NCBI GenBank assembly: GCA_028875055.1
Contig: JAPPGG010000044.1
Location: 1-64,000 of the forward strand
Length of the DNA stretch: 64,000 nucleotides
Direction of reading: 5' to 3'
Origin: Chloroflexota bacterium
Lineage (GTDB): Bacteria > Chloroflexota > Dehalococcoidia > Lucifugimonadales > UBA3495
How positions within the stretch are numbered: the first letter of the stretch is position 1; each line of letters starts with the position of its first letter. The position numbers were made by a program, and so were the translations under genes. Below, piece after piece: positions 34,053 to 42,719 of the stretch. Below the pieces are notes generated by a model that saw only the letters and a list, made by a program, of their open reading frames with translations, made no database searches and was not told where the DNA came from.

Positions 34053-34673
34053 ATGAACAGCCTGGAAGAGATAGCCCAGCTGGTTTACCGGTGCACCAAT
34101 TGCGACCTGCACCTGGGACGCACCAACGCGGTGCCCGGTGAGGGTTCGCCGAACGCAAAGGTAATGTTCATCGGCGAGGGCCCCGGAGTACAGGAAGACC
34201 GGCAGGGGCGCCCCTTCGTTGGGCCGGCGGGCCAGTTTCTGGATGAACTCCTTGCCTCAATCGGCATGAACCGGGGGCAGGTTTACATTGCCAACATGGT
34301 GAATTGCCGTCCACCGCAAAACAGGGATCCTCTTCCGGCGGAAATCGGCGCCTGCGGAGCGTACCTCGACAGGCAGATAGAACTGCTTGACCCCAGCCTG
34401 ATTGTGACCCTGGGCAGGTTTTCCCTGGGGCGTTTCTTTCCCGGAGAGAGCATCAGTCGGGCCAGGGGCAGGGTGCGGGAGAAGGACGGTAGGCGCATCT
34501 ATCCGATAATGCATCCGGCGGCGGCCCTCTACCGGCGGGAGATGCGGGACTCGATAATGGAGGACTTCCGGCGCATTCCCGAGATACTGGCGCAGGGCCG
34601 GCAGCAAAATCCGGAAGCAGAGATATCGCAGGAAGAACAGACGCCTCCGCCCGAACAGCTTTCACTTTTCTAA
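34053..34673 (+). CDS. Uracil-DNA glycosylase, family 4 (iron-sulfur)
   Basis: This 206-residue base-excision enzyme removes uracil from DNA. Family 4 marks are all present: four Cys for the 4Fe-4S cluster (Cys14, Cys17, Cys85, Cys101), the GEGPGVQEDRQGRPFVG catalytic loop at 41-57, and a late HPAAALYR motif. A proline- and glutamine-rich tail of about 25 residues is extra. It is plus-strand, between acpP and the RNase J gene, 29 bp ahead of the latter. The ATG follows no strong ribosome site. Confidence 0.95.
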   Translation: MNSLEEIAQLVYRCTNCDLHLGRTNAVPGEGSPNAKVMFIGEGPGVQEDRQGRPFVGPAGQFLDELLASIGMNRGQVYIANMVNCRPPQNRDPLPAEIGACGAYLDRQIELLDPSLIVTLGRFSLGRFFPGESISRARGRVREKDGRRIYPIMHPAAALYRREMRDSIMEDFRRIPEILAQGRQQNPEAEISQEEQTPPPEQLSLF

Positions 34674-34702
34674 CCTCCAGATTTCAGGATTTTGTAACCG
34701 GT

Positions 34703-36361
34703 TTGAACCACACTTTAAGGATTATTCCCCTCGGCGGCCTGGGCGAAATAGGCAAGAACATGATGGCCCTGGAATGCGGCGACGACATTGTGGTCGTCGA
34801 TTGCGGGGTGCAGTTTCCCTCAGAGGACATGCTGGGCGTTGACCTGATCATTCCCGATGTGTCTTACCTGGTGGAACGCAGCGACAGGGTTCGGGGCATT
34901 CTGATAACCCACGGCCACGAAGACCACATCGGGGCTCTGCCTTACATCCTGCCCCAGCTGGACGTGCCGGTGTACGCTCCGAAGCTGGCCCACGGGCTGA
35001 TTTCGGTGAAGCTCCACGAGAACCGGGCGACGCGAGGCATGTCGGCGCACCCCATAGAGCCGGACGTGGAATATTCCTTTGGGGACAACTTCAATGCCCG
35101 CTGGTTCCGGGTGTGCCACAGCATTCCCGATGCAATGGGAATTGCGATGCGGACGCCCCTGGGTACGGTGATTCATACCGGCGACTTCAAGATTGACCAC
35201 ACGCCGGTGGACGGACACACCATAGACCTGACAACCCTGGCGGGCTACGGCGAAGAAGGGGTGTTGCTGCTCTGCTCCGACTCCACCTATGCGGAGGTGC
35301 CCGGATATACGCCTTCGGAGGCAATTCTGGGCGATACACTGGACCGGGCCATTGGCGAGGCATCGGGACGGGTGATGGTGGCTACTTTCGCGTCCCTGAT
35401 TTCCCGGGTACAACAGGTTGCCGATGCCGCCGTACGCCACAACCGAAAGCTGGCGATAGTGGGCCGTAGCATGGCCGACAACGTGGCCATGGCGGCGGAG
35501 ATGGGGTACCTGAATATACCGGACGGAACGCTGGTAAGCCTGGGAGAGGTCCGCAGCTATCCGCCGGAGCGGGTGGTGCTCATCACGACGGGCAGCCAGG
35601 GGGAACCCACATCAGCGCTGGTGAGGATTGCGAACCAGGACCACCGGGATGTCTCGGTGATGGAAGGGGACACGGTGGTTATTTCAGCCACACCCATTCC
35701 GGGGAATGAATTGCTGGTCAGCAGGACGATTGACAACCTGCTGAGGCAGGGCGCCAACGTGCTTTACGACCGGATTTCTACGGTTCACGTTCATGGCCAC
35801 GCCAGCCAGGAAGAGCTGAAGATGATGCTCAGCCTGACCCGGCCGCGCTATTTTGTTCCGGTGCACGGCGAGTACCGGCACCTGATGGCCCACGCCCGAC
35901 TGGCCTGGGACATGGGTCTGGCGGAGTCGGGCATATTCGTGCTGGAAGATGGCGACGTGCTGGAGTTGAGCCAGGACGGCGGAAAGGTTGTCGAGAGCGT
36001 GTCAGTGGGACCGATTTTGATTGACGGACCCAGCGCGCGGGACCAGAACAGCGAGGTGCTGAGGGAACGCAAGGCCCTGGCCCGGGACGGCGTGGTGGTC
36101 GTGGTGGTGTCGGTGGACGGCCTTACCAGGTTGCCAACTTCCCCGACGAAGGTACTGGGCAGCGGATTCATGGAGAGGGAGGAAACCGATGACCTCTTTC
36201 CCAGGCTGGCGGACACCGTTGACGACCTGCTGCAGGAAAAACGGGACCTGATGGGCGAGCCGGACCGAATCAAGAACCTGATACGGGAAGCCGCCGGCCG
36301 ATTCATACGGACCGAGGCCCGGAGGCGGCCTACCATCGTTCCTGTACTGCTGGAAATCTAG
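34703..36361 (+). CDS. rnj: Ribonuclease J
   Basis: This 552-residue metallo-beta-lactamase/beta-CASP RNase matures and decays mRNA and processes rRNA, with both 5' exonuclease and endonuclease activity known in the family. The metal motif HGHEDH is at 70-75. The N-terminal LGGLGEIGKNM and the later PVHGEYRHL are typical. It starts with TTG, aligned with the conserved family N-terminus; the nearest AGGA is about 14 nt upstream. The C-terminal RNase J domain is complete, so this is full length. Confidence 0.95.
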   Translation: MNHTLRIIPLGGLGEIGKNMMALECGDDIVVVDCGVQFPSEDMLGVDLIIPDVSYLVERSDRVRGILITHGHEDHIGALPYILPQLDVPVYAPKLAHGLISVKLHENRATRGMSAHPIEPDVEYSFGDNFNARWFRVCHSIPDAMGIAMRTPLGTVIHTGDFKIDHTPVDGHTIDLTTLAGYGEEGVLLLCSDSTYAEVPGYTPSEAILGDTLDRAIGEASGRVMVATFASLISRVQQVADAAVRHNRKLAIVGRSMADNVAMAAEMGYLNIPDGTLVSLGEVRSYPPERVVLITTGSQGEPTSALVRIANQDHRDVSVMEGDTVVISATPIPGNELLVSRTIDNLLRQGANVLYDRISTVHVHGHASQEELKMMLSLTRPRYFVPVHGEYRHLMAHARLAWDMGLAESGIFVLEDGDVLELSQDGGKVVESVSVGPILIDGPSARDQNSEVLRERKALARDGVVVVVVSVDGLTRLPTSPTKVLGSGFMEREETDDLFPRLADTVDDLLQEKRDLMGEPDRIKNLIREAAGRFIRTEARRRPTIVPVLLEI

Positions 36362-36554
36362 CTACCAAACACTTCCCCCCTGCTTCTAACTTTGCGCAGG
36401 CATACCTTCTACGAGTGTGCCTTCAATTAGCCCCCCCTTGCCTGGCGCTGGCGCTAAAGTCCCCGAAATTTACGCCGGTTCCGCTACATCTTTTCCTTAA
36501 GCATCAGATACCATCTATTTGCAATTTTTATTATCGTCATTTATGGGGGGCCCT

Positions 36555-38729
36555 ATGGCGGACATTGCACGGCCCGCGCGTCGGTCACCTGCCTCGTCGG
36601 GGAGCGCCAGATTCTGGTCGCGCTTCTTCCTGGCGCTGGATGTAATGATAGTGGTTGCGCTGGCGGCGGCGGTCGGGACCATGTTCTGGCTGTATCCTGA
36701 GGCTTGGACCCAGGTCTATACAGGCCTCGGTTACGGCTGGGTGCCCGCGCTTTTGTGGACGGGGGCTGCCCTGGTGACTTTGCGCTATCGCCCGGCATGG
36801 CTGGCGCGATACTGGAACCTGTGGCTGGCGGGGGCAGTCGCGGCCGTTGTGAGCATCGGCGCCTTGTCCTTCTTTGACTCGAGCTACGGTACGTTGGCCT
36901 TTGTTGGCCTCGCGGGACGCTGGGGCAGCGCCGGCATGGGCGACTCCATAATGTGGGGCATGGTCCGACTGGCGCCCCTGGTGGCGGTGATGCCGCTGTT
37001 GATTTCGTCGCGCAGGGCCGGCCGGGGCTACTGGCTGGCGCTGTCCTGTATTGGCAAGGGACTATGGCTGGCGGCGCTCTACACCGCCCTGGGCATAGCG
37101 TACGCGGCCAGGGCCTTCGGCAGAGGGCTCGCGTCCCTCTTCCGTGCCGAAAACCGGCCCGGCTGGATTACCGCCATAGTGAAAAGTCCCGTGAGGCTGT
37201 TCAGCTCCTTGACCGGACGGTCCGTACAGAGTCGGGCGCCGGTGGCGGCTGAAGTTGTGATGCCGGAACCTGAAACGAAGGAGGAACCGGCCCAGGAGGC
37301 CAAGGTCCCGGGTGCCCCGGCCGTGTTTTCCAGCGGCTCCAAGTGGAAGCTGCCATCCCTGGACCTGCTGGCGCCGGCGGAGGCGCGCTCCGTTGATGAT
37401 AAGCCCCTTAAGGAGATGGCGGCGAACATCGAGAGCGCGCTGGCCGACCACGGTGTACAGGTGGAAGTTGCCGATATCAAGTCGGGACCCCGAATTGTCC
37501 GGTTTGGACTGCAGCCGGGTTGGGTGGAGAAGAGAGGAGCGGTCAAAGAGGGAGAGGCTCCCGCGGTGCAGGGGCGGGTGAAAGTGCAGAGCATCCTGGC
37601 CAGGGAACGGGACTTGTCCCTGGCAATAAGCTCGCCAAGCCTGCGGTTCGAGCAGGTCCCGGGGGAGGCGCTCCTGGGGCTGGAAATACCGACTCCGTCG
37701 CCCAGCAAGGTTACGATGCGGGAGATTATGGACGGGGCCGACTTCCGGAAGATTGCGACCAGGGGAGGTCTGCCCATTGCGCTGGGCGCCGACGCGGGCG
37801 GGGACTCGGTGGCGATGGACCTGTCGGCACTGCCCCACATGATGATCGCGGGAGCAACCGGAAGCGGCAAGAGCGTGTGTATCAATTCCATTGTGGCGTC
37901 GATGCTGCTTACCAAGCCGCCGGACCAGCTGCGGATGCTGATGGTGGACCCGAAACAGGTGGAACTGACCCCGTTCAACGGGATACCGCACCTGGTGCTG
38001 CCGGTGATCACGGAGGTTGACGAGGTCAGCCCCATGCTTCGGGGGCTGATCCGGGAAATGACCCGGCGCTACAAGGCAATGGCTGAAATCGGGACGCGCA
38101 ACATAAGCGGTTACAATGCCAAGGCCAAGGAACCGATGCCATACCTGGTGCTGATTGTGGACGAACTGGCAGACCTGATGCTGGTGGGCGGCTTTGAGAT
38201 TGAGCAGTCGCTGGTGCGGCTGGCCCAACTGGGGCGGGCGGCCGGCATACACCTCGTGCTGGCGACCCAGCGTCCTTCAGTAAAGGTGGTGACCGGCCTG
38301 CTCAAGGCCAACATTCCGACGCGGGTAGCGTTTGCAGTGGCTTCCCAGGTGGACGCCAGGGTCATCCTGGACTCGGTTGGGGCCGAGAAACTGCTGGGCA
38401 AGGGCGACATGCTGCTGCTAAACAACGACGCCCCCAAGCCCCGCCGGGTGCAGGGAACGCTGGTGCTGGACGACGAGATCGAGAAGCTGGTGGAGTTCTG
38501 GCTGGACCAGAAGGGCCCGGCATTGCCTCCCATCAATCTCGAGGACGATGATGAGGGGGAACTGGGCGACGGCGTGGACGAGAGCCTGGTGGACCGGGCC
38601 CGGGAGCTGGCATTGCGGAATCCTCACATGACAAGCTCACTGCTGGAGCGGCGGCTGAAGATCGGCGGCAATCGCGCCGAGCAGATTATCGAGGTCCTCG
38701 AGGACGAGGGATTGCTGATTCCGCGCTAG
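36555..38729 (+). CDS. ftsK: DNA translocase FtsK/SpoIIIE
   Basis: This 724-residue septal DNA pump separates chromosome dimers at division. Four membrane segments lie in the first 170 residues, followed by a short linker of about 90 residues. The motor comes next, with Walker A GATGSGKS at 433-440 and Walker B LIVDELADL around 533-541. The C-terminal gamma winged-helix domain for polar DNA motif reading is complete and ends in EDEGLLIPR. The ATG at 36555 is preferred because of the preceding GGGGGG; an ATG 12 bases earlier is also possible. It follows RNase J by 193 bp, and no terminator is seen between them. Confidence 0.95.
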   Translation: MADIARPARRSPASSGSARFWSRFFLALDVMIVVALAAAVGTMFWLYPEAWTQVYTGLGYGWVPALLWTGAALVTLRYRPAWLARYWNLWLAGAVAAVVSIGALSFFDSSYGTLAFVGLAGRWGSAGMGDSIMWGMVRLAPLVAVMPLLISSRRAGRGYWLALSCIGKGLWLAALYTALGIAYAARAFGRGLASLFRAENRPGWITAIVKSPVRLFSSLTGRSVQSRAPVAAEVVMPEPETKEEPAQEAKVPGAPAVFSSGSKWKLPSLDLLAPAEARSVDDKPLKEMAANIESALADHGVQVEVADIKSGPRIVRFGLQPGWVEKRGAVKEGEAPAVQGRVKVQSILARERDLSLAISSPSLRFEQVPGEALLGLEIPTPSPSKVTMREIMDGADFRKIATRGGLPIALGADAGGDSVAMDLSALPHMMIAGATGSGKSVCINSIVASMLLTKPPDQLRMLMVDPKQVELTPFNGIPHLVLPVITEVDEVSPMLRGLIREMTRRYKAMAEIGTRNISGYNAKAKEPMPYLVLIVDELADLMLVGGFEIEQSLVRLAQLGRAAGIHLVLATQRPSVKVVTGLLKANIPTRVAFAVASQVDARVILDSVGAEKLLGKGDMLLLNNDAPKPRRVQGTLVLDDEIEKLVEFWLDQKGPALPPINLEDDDEGELGDGVDESLVDRARELALRNPHMTSSLLERRLKIGGNRAEQIIEVLEDEGLLIPR

Positions 38730-39204
38730 TAGTTCAGTCAGATTGTAATGAAGGGTTGGGGCTAAACCGTCGTTCCCGCGCAGGCGGGAACCTCGGAGCA
38801 ACTTGTAGGATGAGTTTCCCGCGGGAATGGCGATAGTCAAGTGCCATCCATCATTTCAATGCAGTTGGACCACTACGTGGTGTCGTCAAATCGGCTCGTC
38901 ATGCCTGAATCAAGAGGAATCCTGACTACGGCCTGCGAGGTTCCCGCCTTCGCGGGAACGACGAAATGGTACGCTGGGAAGCTTCAATCTTCAATTTGGC
39001 GAGAGCCCCCAGGGCCTGCGGCGAGGTCAAGCTGACGTTTGCTGCCGGTCACTCCGTCGAGTGCAATAGAGAATAAATCCGAACGGGATTGTGACGGGCA
39101 TGGGATAGCGTCCGGACAGAGGTCATATCGGATTATGGTATTATGGGGCCTGCCAAGCGGATAGCTGGCGCAGACCCCATTTGCTTTCGGGCCGGTAGCC
39201 TCCA
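38730..39204. other. Intergenic region with an inverted repeat pair
   Basis: This 475-bp gap separates ftsK and the PHP gene. It carries the long inverted pair at 38768-38963 and, near 39136-39144, an extended -10 motif TGGTATTAT that may serve the PHP gene. No -35 of quality is visible. No gene is supported. Confidence 0.5.
38768..38963. repeat. Long inverted repeat pair (REPIN-like), CGTCGTTCCCGC family
   Basis: Arm 38768-38796 and arm 38935-38963 are near-perfect inverted copies over about 29 bp, and each arm is itself a hairpin (TTCCCGC...GCGGGAA). The 138-bp spacer includes another short arm-like piece near 38897. It lies just after ftsK. A worn relative of the right arm is at 29745-29777. 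Confidence 0.75.
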
Positions 39205-39843
39205 TTGCTGATTGACCTTCATACTCACAGTTACCCCAAGTCGGACGACAGTTTCGTTAGCGCAGATGAATTGATAGAACGGGCCAAGGCCCTGGGCCTG
39301 GACGGTATATGCCTGACTGAGCATGATGAGTTCTGGGCGATGGACGACGTCCAGGCGCTGTCAAAGAGGCATGAGTTCCTGGTGCTGCCGGGCAGCGAGA
39401 TCAATACAGATGCGGGCCATATCCTGGTGTTCGGGCTGAAGGAGTACGTGTTCGGGCTGCACAAGCCGGGCTTTCTGCGTCAGAAGGTGAATCTGGCTGG
39501 CGGCGTGATGATCGCCGCACACCCGTATCGGCGTCGGTATCTGTCCGACCCGGGCAAGAATCCCGATGCCCGGGCGGAAATGCTGGAGCGGGCACTGGCG
39601 GACGATTTCTTCCTGATGTGCGACGCGATTGAGGGTTGCAACGGTCGGGGGCGCGAGGACGAAAACGACTTTTCCCGGGATGTGGGAAATGCCTTTGAGT
39701 TGCAGTCCACCGGCGGCAGTGACGCCCACCGCATTCACCAACTGGGAACGGTGGCAACGCGTTTTGACAGGCGAATCGCGTGCCTGGAGGACCTGGTGAG
39801 GGAGATAAAGCAGGGGCGGTTTAAGCCCGAAACGCTGCAATAA
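39205..39843 (+). CDS. PHP-domain phosphoesterase
   Basis: This 212-residue protein has the polymerase-and-histidinol-phosphatase fold. Metal-binding motifs are visible in order: HTHS at 6-9, TEHDEFW near 38-44, an Glu in GSEIN, AAHPYRR near 104, and GGSDAHR near 170. Family members hydrolyse phosphomonoesters or nucleotides, and no substrate can be chosen. The start is TTG with no ATG near; the ribosome site is weak. It is followed at 75 bp by an OppD-like ATPase gene, which is probably unrelated in function. Confidence 0.88.
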   Translation: MLIDLHTHSYPKSDDSFVSADELIERAKALGLDGICLTEHDEFWAMDDVQALSKRHEFLVLPGSEINTDAGHILVFGLKEYVFGLHKPGFLRQKVNLAGGVMIAAHPYRRRYLSDPGKNPDARAEMLERALADDFFLMCDAIEGCNGRGREDENDFSRDVGNAFELQSTGGSDAHRIHQLGTVATRFDRRIACLEDLVREIKQGRFKPETLQ

Positions 39844-39918
39844 CCCTTCACCGAGTGGAAACTGTGGCGAAACTGGCGTTGACGGAACACGGCACGAATT
39901 GAACGGACAAGAAAGCCG

Positions 39919-40890
39919 ATGACGGAAATACTGAGAGTAGAAAACCTGCGGGTAGAGTTTGAGACGAACGCTGGGCAGGTAAAAGCCCTGAATGGGGTTA
40001 GTTTCAGCCAGGAAGAGGGGCAGATCTACTGCGTGGTGGGGGAGAGCGGCGCGGGAAAGAGCACCCTGGCCCTGGCGATCATGGGTCTGCTGCCCCATTC
40101 GGCCACGCTGGTGGAGGGGAGCGTTTCCTTTGATGGCGTGGACCTGATGAGGGCCGGCTCGGACTACATGCGCAGCATCCGGGGCAAAGAAATCACCATG
40201 GTGTTTCAGGATGCCCAGACCGCGCTTAACCCGGTGCAGACGGTGGGAACGCAGCTGGAAGAGGTGATCCTGAACCACACCAACCTTTCCACCCGCCAGG
40301 CCAACCGGATGGCGCAGGATGTGCTGCGGGACCTGGGCCTGCCGGACCCGCGCCGGATACTGGGGGAGTATCCCTTCAACCTCAGCGGCGGCATGTGCCA
40401 GCGGGTGATGATCGGCATTGCCCTGGTGCTGCAGCCCAGGCTATTGATAGCGGACGAGGCCACGTCGGGGCTGGACGTTACCCTGCAGGCGGAGATTCTG
40501 GACCGGTTGAAGCGGCTGTGCCGGGACCTGAACTCGGCGGTGCTGCTGATTACCCACGACATGGGCATTGTGGCGCACATGGCGAATCGGGTGGGAGTGA
40601 TGTACGCGGGAAGCCTGGCGGAAACAGCCGACGTGATACCCCTGTTCAAGGAGCCGCGCCATCCTTACACCTGGTCGCTGATACAGTCTCTGCCGAGGCT
40701 GGACGACGTGGGGCGGAGGCTGCAGCCGTTGAGGGGCAGTCCGCCGGATATGGTTAACCTGCCTGAGGAGTGCGCCTTTCTGCCGAGGTGCCACAAGGCG
40801 CTCAGCCAGTGCCGGGTGAATCCCAGTCCGCCGCTGGAAGAGGTGGGAGAGAACCACTGGGCGGCCTGTTTCAACCCGATGACGGAGTAG
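39919..40890 (+). CDS. ABC transporter ATP-binding protein, OppD/DppD type (orphan)
   Basis: This 323-residue nucleotide-binding subunit belongs to the peptide/nickel importer class. Walker A is GESGAGKS at 42-49. A Q-loop, the signature NLSGGM and Walker B LLIADEATSGLD follow; the usual DEPTTALD is changed to DEATSGLD, but the catalytic Glu is kept. The C-terminal oligopeptide extension with three Cys (near AFLPRC and the final AACF) resembles the 4Fe-4S-binding tail of DppD-type ATPases. No partner OppF or permease gene is adjacent, so it may serve one of the ATPase-less cassettes. Confidence 0.9.
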   Translation: MTEILRVENLRVEFETNAGQVKALNGVSFSQEEGQIYCVVGESGAGKSTLALAIMGLLPHSATLVEGSVSFDGVDLMRAGSDYMRSIRGKEITMVFQDAQTALNPVQTVGTQLEEVILNHTNLSTRQANRMAQDVLRDLGLPDPRRILGEYPFNLSGGMCQRVMIGIALVLQPRLLIADEATSGLDVTLQAEILDRLKRLCRDLNSAVLLITHDMGIVAHMANRVGVMYAGSLAETADVIPLFKEPRHPYTWSLIQSLPRLDDVGRRLQPLRGSPPDMVNLPEECAFLPRCHKALSQCRVNPSPPLEEVGENHWAACFNPMTE

Positions 40891-41169
40891 AGCCCCCCAC
40901 GGCCCCTTGCTGGAAGCCGTTTCAAGAATTGTTGGCGGGCTGGCGGTAGGGTTTGGAGGGGATAGGCGTCAGGGCGTGGCCTCCACCCGGCAGTTCAACC
41001 ACTCTGAACGAAGGACAGGAACGGCGCGTTGCCGCTTTCGCGAAAACCGCAGCCAAGAAATTGCTGCGAAGCCCCCGCCGGATTGGGACCGAAGTTCAAA
41101 TTCCAACCCGGCAATGCAATTCAGCTGACGAACCGGCCGTACCCGATGGGGGGCAAGGGGTTCTTGTTG

Positions 41170-42195
41170 CTAGGAGCGCCGGCCTCTTGCGGCGGGCCGA
41201 TTTCCACCGCCCGAGGCCGGGGTTGCCAGGTCAACCACCAGCATTTCCAGGGCGAGGTCTTCCGAGTCAACCCGGCCGGTCTTGAAGGCCAGGTCAGCTT
41301 CCAGCAGCCTCTGGTATCTTCGGTCCAGGTCGGGCCAGGAGTTGCGGCGGGCCTGCTCCGCCGTCTTGCGGGCTACGAAGGGGGGGACTCCCAGCTTTCC
41401 CGCCAATTCCTGGGGTGACACTCGCTGTTCGGTCCAGTACCTGGCCAGGCAGACCAGCCTCAGCTGGCGCTCCACCATGCTTATGATGTAGGGCAGGGCG
41501 GCTCCATCCTGGCGCAGCCTTTGCAACAGGCGCAGAGCCACCTCCGGACGACCGTCTATCATCGCGTCCACGGCGTTGAAGATGCTGGCCTCGCGAACCT
41601 GGGCCACCATTTCCTGGATGTCCTGCTCCTCGATGTTGCGTCCGGCGGCGTACAGGGAGACCTTTTCTAATTCCCGGTCCAGAGTCCAGAGGTCGTTGCC
41701 GACGAGGTCGGTCAATGTCCTGATGGCGGCCGGACTGATGCCGGAGCCTTTCTGTTGGGCCATTTCACGAACGTAGCGAGCGAGGTTCTCCCCGGTGGGA
41801 GCCTGGAGGCGCTGGACGAGGGATACGGGCTGCAGCGACCGCAGCAGGGGATTACTGTCGGACAGAGCATCGTCAACAAAAACCAGCAGGGTGGTCTCGG
41901 GCATCAGCGGGATGGCATCGGCGAGTTTGTCCCACTCGCCGAGGGAACGGGAACCGCGCCCGCGTCCGCTCCGGGATTCCTGGGTGGCCAGGAGGCCGGT
42001 GACGAGCACCAGGCGGCAGGTATCCATGAAGGGAAGGGCGTTACAAACGGCCAGCAGTTCGGGGAGGTTGAGCTGACCGCCCGCAAGCTGGTGCCGGTTG
42101 GCTTCCAGGAGCGTATCAGCGCCGGCTTCGGCGGTAAGGAGCTTCAGCTGCTGGGAGACCAGGAAACTGTCGCCGTAAATCAGGTGGGCTGGCAA
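41170..42195 (-). CDS. holA: DNA polymerase III delta subunit
   Basis: This 341-residue clamp-loader subunit opens the beta clamp. The N-terminal segment LIYGDSFLVSQQ is the usual delta start. The LDRELEKVSLYA motif near 212 and the following DIQEMVAQ are conserved in the family. The chosen start is TTG at 42195 with GGAGG four bases upstream; a longer frame to 42360 overlaps the epimerase gene. It follows the epimerase by 34 bp, so a replication gene ends a methylmalonyl-CoA operon. It is convergent with the ATPase gene; the 279 bp between them hold nothing I recognise. Confidence 0.92.
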   Translation of the reverse strand: MPAHLIYGDSFLVSQQLKLLTAEAGADTLLEANRHQLAGGQLNLPELLAVCNALPFMDTCRLVLVTGLLATQESRSGRGRGSRSLGEWDKLADAIPLMPETTLLVFVDDALSDSNPLLRSLQPVSLVQRLQAPTGENLARYVREMAQQKGSGISPAAIRTLTDLVGNDLWTLDRELEKVSLYAAGRNIEEQDIQEMVAQVREASIFNAVDAMIDGRPEVALRLLQRLRQDGAALPYIISMVERQLRLVCLARYWTEQRVSPQELAGKLGVPPFVARKTAEQARRNSWPDLDRRYQRLLEADLAFKTGRVDSEDLALEMLVVDLATPASGGGNRPAARGRRS

Positions 42196-42229
42196 GGGGC
42201 CTCCGGCGCGGGTTTCAGGCTGGGAGGGG

Positions 42230-42655
42230 CTATTCGTTGGGCCGCTCAACCAGTTCCGTGAGAATGCCGAAAACGGAACGGGGGTGGATGAATGCGATGT
42301 CTCCGGAGAGGCCCTCGCGAGGCTCATGATCAATGAGCTGGAGGCCGGCTTCTTCAACAATCCGGATCTTGCCGGGCAGATCGTTCACGTAGAAGGCCAG
42401 GTGGTGCAAGCCTTCGCCGCGCCTTTCGATGAAACGGCCGATGGTGGTGTCGGAGGAAGTGGGTTCCATGAGTTCCAGCCGGGTCTGACCCACCTGGACG
42501 AGGGCGCCGCGGATTCCCTGGTCGTCCAACTGTTTAACCTCAGCCATGGGGGCGCCGAACACTTCGTGAAACATTTTCAGCGCGGCGTCAATGTCCTTGA
42601 CGGCTATGCCCACGTGGTCGATGTAGTCAACGGTGCAAACCTGGCTGGAGCTCAA
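42230..42655 (-). CDS. mce: Methylmalonyl-CoA epimerase
   Basis: This 141-residue VOC-fold enzyme interconverts (S)- and (R)-methylmalonyl-CoA. Metal ligands are predicted at His14, His85 (second of the HH pair) and Glu134, all in family positions, and the FIHPRS motif near 122 is typical. It starts with TTG after CCAGGAGATAAGGC. It lies downstream of the acyl-CoA dehydrogenase (64 bp) and mutase genes on the same strand, which supports the assignment over a generic glyoxalase. Confidence 0.93.
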   Translation of the reverse strand: MSSSQVCTVDYIDHVGIAVKDIDAALKMFHEVFGAPMAEVKQLDDQGIRGALVQVGQTRLELMEPTSSDTTIGRFIERRGEGLHHLAFYVNDLPGKIRIVEEAGLQLIDHEPREGLSGDIAFIHPRSVFGILTELVERPNE

Positions 42656-42719
42656 GCCTTATCTCCTGGCAGTTATTGCCTGTTACCAATTGTGCGGTTG
42701 TTGCCTTGCCTGTTACGAA

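Noticed and set aside
40907-41418. Open frames in the convergent gap before holA
   Set aside because: They overlap the holA 3' end or have random composition.
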